A DNA stretch of 64,000 nucleotides from Thermaurantimonas sp046299575 (GTDB lineage: Bacteria; Bacteroidota; Bacteroidia; Flavobacteriales; Schleiferiaceae). Position 1 is the stretch's first letter. Each line of letters starts with the position of its first letter. Below are positions 16,445 through 26,218 of this stretch, piece after piece. A model generated the notes under the pieces. The model saw nothing but the letters and a program-made list of their open reading frames with translations, made no database searches and was not told where the DNA came from. Where the stretch lies: positions 510,269 to 574,268 of the forward strand of contig NZ_JBKBHX010000002.1 of NCBI RefSeq assembly GCF_046299575.1, given 5' to 3'. The translations under genes and the position numbers were made by a program.

Positions 16445-17635
16445 CTACTCTAAAACGGCTGCAATACCCGGGAGTACGATACCTTCGAGATATTCGAGCA
16501 TCGCTCCTCCGCCGGTAGATACATAGCTTACTTTGTCTTCAAGGCCATATTTCTTCACAGCAGCTACGGAGTCACCTCCACCGACCAAGCTGAAGGCACC
16601 TTTGGCTGTGGCTTCGGCCACGATATTTCCAAGTTCCAATGTGCCATTTTCGAACTTTTTCATTTCAAATACTCCAACTGGTCCATTCCACAAGATAACT
16701 TTTGAGCCAAGGAGTACTTCACGGTAGATTTCAAGACTCTTTGGCCCAACATCCAAACCCATCATATCATCAGGTATAGCATCTACCGCTGTAAGGCTTG
16801 TAGTGCCATTTTCTGAAAATTCAGTCGAATTTACTGAATCTACTGGCAGATATACTTTGACTCCCGCTTGTTGAGCTTGTTTGAGAATATCGTTTGCTGT
16901 ATCGAGCAAGTCATTTTCTACCAGCGATTTACCCACATTTCCTCCTTTGGCTTTTACAAAAGTGTACGCCATTCCCCCGCCGATGATGATGTTGTCCACC
17001 CTCTTCAGCAGATTGCTGATGATACCAAGCTTAGAGCTCACCTTAGCACCTCCAATGATGGCTGTCACAGGTTTTTCAGTAGATTCCAGCACACGTGAAA
17101 CATTTCTAATCTCATTGGCCATTACATATCCAAAGGCCTTCTTGCCCGGAAAGAATTTGGCAATCACAGCTGTAGAGGCATGCGCTCTGTGTGCCGTACC
17201 AAAGGCATCGTTTACATAAAAATCGGCATGACGGGCTAATTTCTGGGCAAATCCTTCGTCGCCAGCCTCTTCCTCCGGATAGAAGCGAAGGTTTTCTAAC
17301 AATAGAACTTCGCCGGGTTTAAGGTTTTTTGACTTTTCGTATGCACCATCACCTATACAATCATCTGCAAATTGGACTTTTTGTCCAAGGTGTTTTTCTA
17401 TCGTTGAAATGGTATGTTTAAGAGAAAATTCATCAGCCGGCCCCTTTTTTGGCCGCCCTAAATGTGACATCAAAATAGCTGCCCCACCGTCGTTTAGTAT
17501 TTTTCTAATGGTGGGTATAGTGGCTACTATGCGCGTATCATCTGTCACAGTAAAATCTTTGTCCAAGGGAACATTGAAATCCACGCGTATGATTACGCGT
17601 TTGCCGTTGAAACTAAAATCGTCTATTGTTTTCAT
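16445..17635 (-). CDS. pgk: phosphoglycerate kinase
   Basis: The product is 396 residues and transfers phosphate between 1,3-bisphosphoglycerate and ADP in glycolysis. It has the signature KRVIIRVDFNVPL (12-24), SHLGRPKKG, LLENLRFYPEEE, the hinge region, WNGPVGVFE and a C-terminal GGGDSVAAVKK with STGGGAMLEYLEG. The frame continues upstream to 17674, but the ATG at 17635 gives the normal N-terminus (MKTIDDF). It stands alone on its strand. Confidence 0.97.
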   Translation of the reverse strand: MKTIDDFSFNGKRVIIRVDFNVPLDKDFTVTDDTRIVATIPTIRKILNDGGAAILMSHLGRPKKGPADEFSLKHTISTIEKHLGQKVQFADDCIGDGAYEKSKNLKPGEVLLLENLRFYPEEEAGDEGFAQKLARHADFYVNDAFGTAHRAHASTAVIAKFFPGKKAFGYVMANEIRNVSRVLESTEKPVTAIIGGAKVSSKLGIISNLLKRVDNIIIGGGMAYTFVKAKGGNVGKSLVENDLLDTANDILKQAQQAGVKVYLPVDSVNSTEFSENGTTSLTAVDAIPDDMMGLDVGPKSLEIYREVLLGSKVILWNGPVGVFEMKKFENGTLELGNIVAEATAKGAFSLVGGGDSVAAVKKYGLEDKVSYVSTGGGAMLEYLEGIVLPGIAAVLE

Positions 17636-17719
17636 TTCGTAGTTACTTTTACGGCTACAAAGTAATATTTTCAAAGGTTCTCTAATTAAAAATCTTTATC
17701 AGCTAATTCAAAATTTTGT

Positions 17720-18841
17720 ATGTGGAATTTTTCTAAACTGTTTTCAAATCGCGATACAGTAGAAAATTTAAAGGCAAATGTTCGCCAGGGTCGAGTGAGT
17801 CATGCACAAATTTTCTTTGGCAAAGAAGGATCGGAAGCTTTACCTGTAGCCTTTGCTTATATTAAATACTTATTTTGTGAAAATCGTACAGAAAATGATT
17901 CATGTGGAACTTGTACGTACTGCAAGCAAGTAGATTCGTTGAATCACCCGGATTTAAAAATTATATTTCCCTTTCCTTATTCTAAAGGCAAAATTGAAAG
18001 CTCAACAGATTTATTAGAAGATTTTTTAAAACAATTCAAAAAAAATCCATATCTCGATTTGTTTAAATTCAGTCAAAAAATTAGTGCAGAAAAAAAATCA
18101 TTTTCCATACCAACTAGTGAATGTGAATCGTTAATTAAATTTTTAGGACTGAAATCGTTTTATGGGGGTAAAAAAATTGCTCTAATCTGGTATCCGGAAC
18201 TGATAAATACAGCAGGGGCAAATAAAATATTAAAGACCATTGAAGAACCTTCAGGCGATACTCTTATACTTCTGGTGAGTTACAATCTTCACGATGTTTT
18301 GCCAACAGTTTTAAGTCGTTGTCAAGTTACACATTTTAAAGCACCTACTTTACAAGAAACTAGTGAATTTTTAAAAGAGAATTTTGAAAATATTTCTCAT
18401 CACAATCCAGAAATCCTATTACAAATTAGCGATGGAAATATTGGAAATATTTTAGATATTTTAAGTAACAATAACCCCTTTGAAGAGTTTGAACCTATTT
18501 ACAGTGTTTTCATAGAGTTTATTACTGGAAATTCTCCAAATAAGACTTTGCTATATGTACTTGAAAAAATAGAATTTTTAAATTCGAAAGGCAGAGAATT
18601 CACAAAACATTTTCTCAACTTTTTTATGAATAAAATCCACGATGATTTTATGATTAAAAATAGAGATAAATTTTCAACGGATACTTTGATTGAATTGCAA
18701 AAATTAGTGGACCATTACACCATGTTGGTAGAGCGAAATATTTCCATAAAAATGGCAATCATTTCCCTTTTAATTGGATCAAAAAACGCCTTTGTAACGC
18801 GCAATAAATCTATATTAATTCAGGAAAATATTTTGGTATGA
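17720..18841 (+). CDS. DNA polymerase III subunit delta'
   Basis: The product is 373 residues of the AAA+ clamp-loader family. A zinc-binding cluster CGTCTYCKQVDSLNHPDL lies near residues 61-78, followed by FPFPYSKGK, a sensor-like LIWYPELINTAGANKILKTIEEPS (the conserved glu-glu-pro), and VLPTVLSRCQV. The Walker A site is degenerate (FFGKEGSEALP), as expected for the non-hydrolysing delta' subunit (HolB). Length is about that of family members in Bacteroidota. Its stop overlaps the glycogen synthase start by four bases. Confidence 0.9.
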   Translation: MWNFSKLFSNRDTVENLKANVRQGRVSHAQIFFGKEGSEALPVAFAYIKYLFCENRTENDSCGTCTYCKQVDSLNHPDLKIIFPFPYSKGKIESSTDLLEDFLKQFKKNPYLDLFKFSQKISAEKKSFSIPTSECESLIKFLGLKSFYGGKKIALIWYPELINTAGANKILKTIEEPSGDTLILLVSYNLHDVLPTVLSRCQVTHFKAPTLQETSEFLKENFENISHHNPEILLQISDGNIGNILDILSNNNPFEEFEPIYSVFIEFITGNSPNKTLLYVLEKIEFLNSKGREFTKHFLNFFMNKIHDDFMIKNRDKFSTDTLIELQKLVDHYTMLVERNISIKMAIISLLIGSKNAFVTRNKSILIQENILV

Positions 18842-20637
18842 ACACTTTAGCAAAAAATTCGTATCTCTTTGAAGCCTCTTGGGAAGTAGGAAATCAGCTC
18901 GGTGGTATTTACACCGTAATTCGAAGCAAACTGCCTTCTATCACAAAAATTTTTGGAGATAGATACTGTTTGTTAGGCCCTCTTGTAAACGACAGTATAA
19001 ATGCAGAATTTGAAGAGATCGACGATACCTCTGATTTTTTTGGCAAAGTTGTAAAAGGCTGTCGCGATTTGGGTTTTGAGGTAAAGTATGGAATCTGGTT
19101 GGTCACCGGGAGACCGAGAATTATTTTAATAAATCCGGTAGCTGTGTACAACAGATTGGATGTGTATAAAAAAAATCTTCATCAAATCTACGGTCTCGAA
19201 TGGCGCGAAAACGACGATCTATATGACCAGGTTTTAATGTGGTCTGATACTCTTCGATCGTTCTTTAGGATAGTAAACCAGTTAAAAGGTAGAAATTCTG
19301 TCATTGCTCACTTTCATGAGTGGATGGCCTCAGTTCCCATCCTCGACATTCGAAAGGAAAGAATAGACATAAAAACCGTATTTACAACACATGCAACGAT
19401 GCTAGGAAGATATCTGGCAATGAATGATCCGGAATTTTATCAAAAATTGCCTTACTACAATCCGGAAGAACATGCCAGAAGGTTTGGAATTACCTCAATG
19501 TTTCAAATTGAAAAACTGTGCGCTCAACATGCACATGCCTTTACTACTGTAAGTGAGCTCACTGCAAATGAATGTCAGTATTTACTATCAAAAAAACCAG
19601 ATGTAATCACGCCAAACGGGCTGAATTTGGCGAGATTCTCAGCCAATCACGAGATTCAAGTGCGCCATGAAAATTATAAGAAAAAAATTCAAACTTTCGT
19701 GATGGCGCATTTTTTTCCGAGCTATACATTCGACCTGTCGAAAACACTTTTTTTCTTTACTTCCGGACGTTACGAATACAAAAACAAGGGTTTTGACGTG
19801 ACGATTGAAGCACTTAAGTTGCTCAATCGCATGATGATAGAAGCAAATGTCGATCTTACAATAGTTACATTCTTTATTACAAAAACACAAACTTGGAATA
19901 TTCTTCCAGACGTACTTGAGCAAAAGGCAAAACTCGACGAAATTCGAAACACCTGTAGTGCCATAGAACAGCAGATTGCTGAAAAGCTCTTTTTTAAAGC
20001 AGCTTCTTCTCACGATCACAATTTACCTGATCTCAATGAGCTCGTGGACGAATATTGGCGATTGAGATATAGAAGGACGATTTTAAATTGGAAGTCCACT
20101 AAATGGCCCGTTATAGTAACTCACAATCTCGTGAATGACGTGGATGACCATATACTTAACGGATTAAGGCATAGTCAGCTTTTTAACAGCCCCTTTGATA
20201 AGGTTAAGGTCGTATATCACCCTGACTTTATCGTTTCTACAAATCCACTTTTTAGTATGGATTATGGCCAGTTTGTAAGAGGTTGTCATTTGGGAATTTT
20301 TCCGAGCTATTATGAGCCTTGGGGTTATACCCCTCTTGAGTGTATAGCTCGTGGCGTACCAGCAGTCACATCAGATCTTTCGGGATTTGGGCGCTACGTA
20401 ATGAATATGGAAGAAGACTTTTACAACAGTGGTGTTTATGCCATTAAGCGCCTTGGAAAAAACAACCAGCAAATTGTCTCGGATCTTTCAAAATTCCTGT
20501 TTCAATTCGTTAAAATGTCACAGAGACAACGAATGATAATGCGCAATAAATTAGAAGATTTCAGCGAACACTTCGATTGGAGTAATCTGGTAAAATACTA
20601 CATCGAAGCATATGAATTCGCTACTCAATCTCAGTAA
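18838..20637 (+). CDS. glycogen synthase, GT3 type
   Basis: The product is 599 residues and resembles the animal/fungal GT3 glycogen synthase rather than bacterial GlgA. It opens LFEASWEVGNQLGGIYTVI, which carries the sugar-nucleotide-binding lysine-free GGIYTV loop of GT3. Further on it has HFHEWMAS, TTHATMLGRY, TVSELTANE, and the C-terminal donor-site region FPSYYEPWGYTPLECIARG with SDLSGFGRYV. GT3 enzymes use UDP-glucose; this type is used by many Bacteroidota. It overlaps holB by ATGA and runs 17 bases into the convergent methyltransferase. Confidence 0.93.
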   Translation: MNTLAKNSYLFEASWEVGNQLGGIYTVIRSKLPSITKIFGDRYCLLGPLVNDSINAEFEEIDDTSDFFGKVVKGCRDLGFEVKYGIWLVTGRPRIILINPVAVYNRLDVYKKNLHQIYGLEWRENDDLYDQVLMWSDTLRSFFRIVNQLKGRNSVIAHFHEWMASVPILDIRKERIDIKTVFTTHATMLGRYLAMNDPEFYQKLPYYNPEEHARRFGITSMFQIEKLCAQHAHAFTTVSELTANECQYLLSKKPDVITPNGLNLARFSANHEIQVRHENYKKKIQTFVMAHFFPSYTFDLSKTLFFFTSGRYEYKNKGFDVTIEALKLLNRMMIEANVDLTIVTFFITKTQTWNILPDVLEQKAKLDEIRNTCSAIEQQIAEKLFFKAASSHDHNLPDLNELVDEYWRLRYRRTILNWKSTKWPVIVTHNLVNDVDDHILNGLRHSQLFNSPFDKVKVVYHPDFIVSTNPLFSMDYGQFVRGCHLGIFPSYYEPWGYTPLECIARGVPAVTSDLSGFGRYVMNMEEDFYNSGVYAIKRLGKNNQQIVSDLSKFLFQFVKMSQRQRMIMRNKLEDFSEHFDWSNLVKYYIEAYEFATQSQ

Positions 20638-21520
20638 TCTTTTGAAAAATGTACATATTTGAAGAATACTGGCCAGTAAAAAGTGCAATTACATTACTGA
20701 GAAGACCGAGCACAGCACCACGAAAAGTGCCAAGTTTGGTCTTTCTATATTTTTCACTTAAAATCGACACATAAAAGGCATCAAAAAACATTGGTTTCTT
20801 TTTCTTGAATTTAAATCCATATCTCTCCACCAATCGAATGATTGTTTGTTCTTTAAAATGATGTAAATGGATGGGAACGTCCCATGCAACCCAATCGCTG
20901 TTATAATATTTCGCATCAAATGTCTCTGGATTGGGAACTGCAAGGAGTAAAATTCCATTTTTTTTCAAATGTCTATTGAAGTATTTCAAATATTTCTCCG
21001 GTTCATAAAGGTGTTCAAATACATGAAAAAGAGTTACTACATCATAACTATGGGCTATTAAATAAAACTCGCTTTCCGAGAGCACATCCAATCCTTTAGC
21101 TTTGCAATACTCAATCATGTGAGGTGCAAACTCAACGCCTTGAACTTTTTGAAATTTATCAATAACAAACTCAAGAAATGCACCATTACCACATCCATAG
21201 TCTAAGATTGATAGATTACTGGTATATTGATTTAAAACAGATCTAAGCGCATTCCATTTACTTCGATGATTCAGTATTTGAATCAACTTATAAATCAGAT
21301 CAAAGAGCGACTTTGAACCAGAATTTTTATGGGAATCATACTGGGAAAAGTTGTAATAAAGGCCAATTTGTTCTTTTGATACGACTGGCTCTGTCCTTAT
21401 AAGTCCACATGAAGTACATTCAAAGAGAGAAAAAACCTCATTTGTTGTTCTCCATGCTTTTGGATGTTCTTTGCGCTCGATCCATTGATCCGAATTACAT
21501 ACTATACAAGATACACTCAT
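20621..21520 (-). CDS. class I SAM-dependent methyltransferase with zinc ribbon
   Basis: The product is 299 residues. An N-terminal zinc ribbon (CIVCNSDQW ... LFECTSCGLIRTEP) precedes a methyltransferase domain of the Methyltransf_23 type: motif I ILDYGCGNGAFLEFV near residue 107, VEFAPHMIEYC, VVTLFHVFEHLYEP and LLLAVPNPETF. The substrate is not evident; relatives occur in sugar and lipid modification clusters. The final ~50 residues contain a hydrophobic stretch (FRGAVLGLLSNVIALFTG), perhaps a membrane anchor. Its start overlaps the mnmG stop by one base (TAATG). Confidence 0.85.
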   Translation of the reverse strand: MSVSCIVCNSDQWIERKEHPKAWRTTNEVFSLFECTSCGLIRTEPVVSKEQIGLYYNFSQYDSHKNSGSKSLFDLIYKLIQILNHRSKWNALRSVLNQYTSNLSILDYGCGNGAFLEFVIDKFQKVQGVEFAPHMIEYCKAKGLDVLSESEFYLIAHSYDVVTLFHVFEHLYEPEKYLKYFNRHLKKNGILLLAVPNPETFDAKYYNSDWVAWDVPIHLHHFKEQTIIRLVERYGFKFKKKKPMFFDAFYVSILSEKYRKTKLGTFRGAVLGLLSNVIALFTGQYSSNMYIFQKITEIE

Positions 21521-23391
21521 TACCTTCCCATGTAGATTAGAAGAATATTGATATCTGAAGGATTTATACCACTGATTCTTGAGGCCTGACCAATAGTTTT
21601 AGGTTTAATGGCAGTGAGTTTTTCTTTTGCTTCAGTACTTAATGAGTGTACTGCGTTGTAATCAAATGAATGAGGTATTTCCAAATGTTCAAATTTTAGC
21701 AATTTCTCCGCAATTTCTTTTTCTTTGGCTATATAACCTTCATATTTTATCAGGATTTCAGCGGATTCGCAAATCTCTTCATTTATTTTATTATTATGTA
21801 TAAATTCATTTATTTCTTGCACATTATAAAAATCCTTGAGTGAAATTTCTGGTCGGGTCAAAATGGGTTTTAATTTCATCTTTTGCTTGGCAGGTACTGA
21901 ATTTTTTGATTCTAATACAGCATTTAGAACATTAAGATCTAAACTGAGATTTGATATGAACTCGATAAAGGAGTTTCTTTTTTGGTACTTTTCTTTAAAA
22001 TCTTGGTAGCGTTGTTCATTAATCAGACCTATTTGATAGCCTAAAGGAGTCAAACGTTCATCAGCATTGTCTTGGCGAAGGTGCATTCTAAATTCAGAAC
22101 GAGACGTAAACATTCTGTAGGGTTCTTCAGTGCCCTTAGTAATTAGGTCATCAATTAAAACACCTATGTATGCTTGATCGCGTCGAATGATTATCTTTTC
22201 TAAATTATGGGCATGCTGATGCGCATTAATTCCGGCCACTATTCCTTGGCCAGCCGCCTCTTCGTACCCGGTGGTACCATTAATTTGGCCAGCAAAGAAA
22301 AGTCCGCTTACCAGTTTTGTTTCCAGCGTATGAAAGAGTTGTGTGGGTGGAAAATAGTCATACTCAATAGCATATCCCGGTCTAAAGAATCGTGCATTTT
22401 CAAAACCAGGAATTTTAGTCAATGCTTTGTATTGAATTTCTGCAGGTAGAGAGGTGGAAAATCCATTAATATACATTTCCACTGTATTTCTACCCTCTGG
22501 TTCGATAAACAACTGATGTCGCTCACGGTGGGCAAACCGATTTATTTTGTCTTCAATAGAAGGACAATATCTGGGCCCTACACCTGTGATATGCCCTGTA
22601 AACATCGGACTTTGGTCAAAGCCTAACTTTAATGTATCATGTACTTCAGGCGAGGTGTAGGCGATATAGCAAGGCATTTGATTTTTTACGGGCTCTGTAT
22701 CTGTATAACTGAATTTTCCAGGATTTTCATCTCCATCTTGCCTCTCAAATTTTGTAAAATCGAGCGATCGACCATCTATGCGCGGAGGAGTACCAGTCTT
22801 CATTCTTCCGTGCTCAAATCCAATTTTCTTCAAAGCCTCTGTTATTCCACGCGCTGCTCCTTCGCCCATTCTACCCCCACCATATTTGTTGAGTCCTACG
22901 TGAATTACTCCGTTGAGAAAAGTACCACTGGTAAGAACTACTGATTTTGCATAAAAAGTTTGGTTTAAATTGGTCTTTACTCCCACTATCCTATCATCTT
23001 TCACTAGCACATCCACTACCATGTCTTGAAAGAAGTGCAGGTTTGGAATTTGTTCCAGCTGATATCTCCACTCGGCAGCGAAGGCCATACGATCGTTCTG
23101 TGCCCTTGGCGACCACATTGCCGGACCTTTGGAACGGTTTAACATCCGAAATTGTATCGTAGTCTTATCCGTTACTATACCGCTTAATCCGCCAAGTGCA
23201 TCAATTTCCCGAATGATTTGACCCTTTGCAATACCACCCATAGCCGGATTACAGCTCATCTGCCCGATCACCTGCATATTCATCGTTATGAGCAATGTTT
23301 TAGAACCCATTTTTGCAGCTGCTGCGGCAGCTTCGTTACCTGCATGTCCGGCACCTACAACGATTACATCAAAGTGATTATCTCTTACCAT
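21520..23391 (-). CDS. mnmG: tRNA uridine-5-carboxymethylaminomethyl synthesis enzyme MnmG
   Basis: The product is 623 residues. With MnmE it makes the xm5U34 modification in tRNAs reading NNA/NNG codons, using FAD, NADH and methylenetetrahydrofolate. Visible: the FAD-binding DVIVVGAGHAGNEAA at the N-terminus, CNPAMGGIAKG, LTSGTFLNGVIHVG, EGRNTVEMYINGFSTSLP, AGQINGTTGYEEAAGQG and the C-terminal ASRISGINPSDINILLIY. Full length. It follows ybeY by three bases, with the parS-like palindrome at the junction. Confidence 0.97.
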   Translation of the reverse strand: MVRDNHFDVIVVGAGHAGNEAAAAAAKMGSKTLLITMNMQVIGQMSCNPAMGGIAKGQIIREIDALGGLSGIVTDKTTIQFRMLNRSKGPAMWSPRAQNDRMAFAAEWRYQLEQIPNLHFFQDMVVDVLVKDDRIVGVKTNLNQTFYAKSVVLTSGTFLNGVIHVGLNKYGGGRMGEGAARGITEALKKIGFEHGRMKTGTPPRIDGRSLDFTKFERQDGDENPGKFSYTDTEPVKNQMPCYIAYTSPEVHDTLKLGFDQSPMFTGHITGVGPRYCPSIEDKINRFAHRERHQLFIEPEGRNTVEMYINGFSTSLPAEIQYKALTKIPGFENARFFRPGYAIEYDYFPPTQLFHTLETKLVSGLFFAGQINGTTGYEEAAGQGIVAGINAHQHAHNLEKIIIRRDQAYIGVLIDDLITKGTEEPYRMFTSRSEFRMHLRQDNADERLTPLGYQIGLINEQRYQDFKEKYQKRNSFIEFISNLSLDLNVLNAVLESKNSVPAKQKMKLKPILTRPEISLKDFYNVQEINEFIHNNKINEEICESAEILIKYEGYIAKEKEIAEKLLKFEHLEIPHSFDYNAVHSLSTEAKEKLTAIKPKTIGQASRISGINPSDINILLIYMGR

Positions 23392-23394
23392 AGT

Positions 23395-23817
23395 TTAATG
23401 TTTCACGTGGAACGTATAAAACAGATCCGTTAATTCCTTTTCCTTTTCAGTCATAATTTGTTTCTCCTCTTGAGTTGAATCATTGAATCCAACACAATGT
23501 AATAAGGCATGATAAAAAGTTCTAATATATTCCCATTGAATAGGTTTCTCAGAAACAAGACAAAATTTATCTACATAATCTAAACAAATAAAAATTTCAA
23601 CATCAATAAAATTTTTTTTCAGTGAACAAAATGTGATAACATCAGTGTAATAATTGTGTTTCAAAACATTTGAATTTAAAGCAAGCATGTCATCAAGAAA
23701 AAGATTTGTAAGAACAATATTTCTAAAATTAACTGGGTAAAACCTTCTGAATACGTTAATAAGCTCAGTAATCAAGTGCTCAGTAAAAAAATTGTGAGGA
23801 TCATTAATAACGAACAT
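23395..23817 (-). CDS. ybeY: endoribonuclease YbeY (rRNA maturation)
   Basis: The product is 140 residues of the UPF0054 family, which acts in 16S rRNA 3' end maturation and ribosome quality control. The zinc region reads YHALLHCVGFNDSTQEEKQ. The first two histidines of the HGxLHLxGYDH motif are present and the third is replaced by Asp, a change I recall as common in Bacteroidota. The rest (LALNSNVLKHNYYTDVITF, with the usual TDVLSFP area) fits. Its coding end contains the parS-like sequence. It overlaps the DUF4175-like gene by 14 bases. Confidence 0.9.
   Translation of the reverse strand: MFVINDPHNFFTEHLITELINVFRRFYPVNFRNIVLTNLFLDDMLALNSNVLKHNYYTDVITFCSLKKNFIDVEIFICLDYVDKFCLVSEKPIQWEYIRTFYHALLHCVGFNDSTQEEKQIMTEKEKELTDLFYTFHVKH
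23399..23414. other. parS-like centromere site
   Basis: The forward strand reads TGTTTCACGTGGAACG. It differs from the general ParB-binding consensus TGTTNCACGTGNAACA only at the last base, a 15/16 match. It sits in the end of ybeY and next to mnmG, in the three-base gap region. parS sites cluster near replication origins, and mnmG (gidA) is origin-proximal in many bacteria. parA and parB are not in the window. The coding constraint on the last codons (Phe-His-Val-Lys-His) is compatible with this sequence but does not demand it. Confidence 0.6.
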
Positions 23818-26218
23818 TATTCTTTAAAATTAGGTCTTTTCTGCTTATGTACAAGATGTTAAAATTATTCGCCTTTATTAAATCAATTTCCTCCACATTC
23901 CGATCGTCAACAAAATTTCCTTTTCTTTTATTATCCATTACTTCGTTTAATCTTTTAGAATTCTCTGAATCTAACCATTTAATTTTCCTCTTTAATTCAT
24001 CAATTACAGATGAATAAGATAATTTATTATTCCTTAATTGTTTTTCTAATTCTTCTAATGAGTCCCTGCTACCTTTACTTCCAGATTTACCATCTTTTTC
24101 TTTTCTATCATTATTAGAATTTGAATTTTCAGATGAATTTTCGTTGCCCTCATTTTTTGAATCATTATTTAGCTTATTGTTAGATCCCTCATTAGAATTT
24201 GAACCATTAGCATTTTTACCGTCTTTATACTCTTCACCAAGTAATTCACTTAATCCGGGCTTTTTAGAATTCCCGTTATTAGATGGGTTTGAACAATTTG
24301 AATTATTCTGATTATTATTTTGATTATTAAAATTCATATTATTTTGTTCAATGTTTTTTATGATTTGATAAAGTTTAACTGATAGAGAGTTGATAGCATA
24401 AACATAATTTTTTAAATCTGTACTATTTTGAATTGTATTCTTCAATCTGTTATAATCTTCAGATAAAATAGATCGAAGAGATTTATTTTTAAAAAGTATA
24501 ATATTTAAGGAATCTGATAAAGATAACAAATTAGAATTATTTAATAAATCTTTATTGTTTTTATACTTATTCCTTTCAATATCAATAGAAAGATTATTAA
24601 AAGACAATAATAAACTCTCCAGAATAATTTGTTCAGAGGAGTTTATTTCACCTGATTCGGATGAATTATCATTGGTGCTTTTATTTTTATTATTTTCTTT
24701 ATTGTATCTATTTAAGGTATTTTGAAGTTTTTGTTTCAAAATATCATTGGCTAAGTCCTGAGAATTTTTTGCATTATTTTGATACTCCTCTAAAAATTTA
24801 CCTACATCTTTTAAAAGTGAATTGATTTGATTTATCCGCATTTGATCATTAATAAATGAAGAAATATTATTTAATTGACTTTGAAAATTTTGTAAAATTT
24901 GATATATTTCACTTATGGAAGAGGTTTTAATCAATTCATTTAAATTATTAATAACCGAAACTATTTCTTTTTCAAGATTTTCGAGGTATTGATATGGTAA
25001 ATCGCTATTATTAGAAATATTCATCGAAGCACCAAAAATCGATGTATTAATTCCTATTGATACTTTTGTAGTCTTATTTAAAATATTTGTCGCAATAATT
25101 GTATATTGTAAATTAGTATCCAATTCAAAAAGAACAGAAGTTTTAGGCTGTTTAAAAAAATCTTTATTGTTATTTATTTGTAGATATTTAAGCCCATTTT
25201 CATCAGTGACTGAAATTAAATATAAATTTCCAATTTTAGAATAATTTATTATTGGATTTGAAATATTTCTTTTAGAAAAATGAACCTGAAATGTATCACA
25301 TATGTAAGTATTGCAAAAAATAAAGTCGATAACTGTATCCTTATTAAACAAAAATTTTCCAGAAAATAAATTATTAGAAGAATTTTCAGCAACTAATTTA
25401 TATTCCACAATTGACATATCTAAAATATTTAAATGGGTTAAATTTGTAAAATGTTCTTTAATAGTATTTTCATAATTTGTATAAACAGAAAATTCACGAA
25501 TTTTTGGACGAGGTACAATATTGATCTGAATCTTTTTTTGAAAAGAATTTAATTTAAAAATTAGATTTTTTTCATTAGTTGTCGCCAAACCAACAAAATT
25601 TTGTCCATTAGTTAAATTTGTATTGTAACTCCCATATTGTAACTGTATTTGTCCTTTGCTATCAAAATCAGTAAATAGAAAAATACTATCACCTTCAACA
25701 AAAAAATCTTTATTAAAGGTGTAAGAAATTTTTTGTATATATTTATCAAAAACGTCATCGTTTACATTAATTTGAAAAAATTTAAAGCTAAAGGAAATAG
25801 ATAGGACAAGGATAACAAATACATAAAGTATAACCTTTTTGGGTTTTGGGAAAAAAATGTATTTTAAACGATTTGATAATTCCACTGTTGAAAAAACATC
25901 GTCTCTTTTAACTAAATCACCCTGAATGGAAAATTCTAAAAAATCTTTCTTAGTAAAAAGTAAGTTGAATAATTTCTTTTTTAGTGAATTGGAAAAATAA
26001 AATAAGACAATAAGACAAAATGCCACTATAAAAAGGAAAAATATTAAAACACCAATATTTGATAATATATTAAAAACAGAGAAATTTTTTACTAAGTGAA
26101 GACTAAAATTTACTATTGCGTTAAAATTAACGTAAATTAAACTAAAAAAAGTCAAAATACTAAGTCCAACAACAAAGACCTTTAAATACCACAAAAACTT
26201 TACACGACTCAAGTTCAT
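23804..26218 (-). CDS. DUF4175-like membrane protein with Asn/Ser-rich region
   Basis: The product is 804 residues from the ATG at 26218. It has three N-terminal membrane helices (about 10-30, 52-78 and 128-148), then a long periplasmic part with beta and coiled-coil segments, and an extremely Asn/Ser/Lys-rich tract around 625-735. A C-terminal helical segment (VIDELKRKIKWLDSENSKRL) follows. Position next to ybeY and mnmG and the membrane N-terminus fit the Bacteroidota DUF4175 family, but similarity by eye is loose. Very AT-rich codons. A TTG-initiated extension of four codons is unlikely given the promoter palindrome. Confidence 0.65.
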   Translation of the reverse strand: MNLSRVKFLWYLKVFVVGLSILTFFSLIYVNFNAIVNFSLHLVKNFSVFNILSNIGVLIFFLFIVAFCLIVLFYFSNSLKKKLFNLLFTKKDFLEFSIQGDLVKRDDVFSTVELSNRLKYIFFPKPKKVILYVFVILVLSISFSFKFFQINVNDDVFDKYIQKISYTFNKDFFVEGDSIFLFTDFDSKGQIQLQYGSYNTNLTNGQNFVGLATTNEKNLIFKLNSFQKKIQINIVPRPKIREFSVYTNYENTIKEHFTNLTHLNILDMSIVEYKLVAENSSNNLFSGKFLFNKDTVIDFIFCNTYICDTFQVHFSKRNISNPIINYSKIGNLYLISVTDENGLKYLQINNNKDFFKQPKTSVLFELDTNLQYTIIATNILNKTTKVSIGINTSIFGASMNISNNSDLPYQYLENLEKEIVSVINNLNELIKTSSISEIYQILQNFQSQLNNISSFINDQMRINQINSLLKDVGKFLEEYQNNAKNSQDLANDILKQKLQNTLNRYNKENNKNKSTNDNSSESGEINSSEQIILESLLLSFNNLSIDIERNKYKNNKDLLNNSNLLSLSDSLNIILFKNKSLRSILSEDYNRLKNTIQNSTDLKNYVYAINSLSVKLYQIIKNIEQNNMNFNNQNNNQNNSNCSNPSNNGNSKKPGLSELLGEEYKDGKNANGSNSNEGSNNKLNNDSKNEGNENSSENSNSNNDRKEKDGKSGSKGSRDSLEELEKQLRNNKLSYSSVIDELKRKIKWLDSENSKRLNEVMDNKRKGNFVDDRNVEEIDLIKANNFNILYISRKDLILKNNVRY

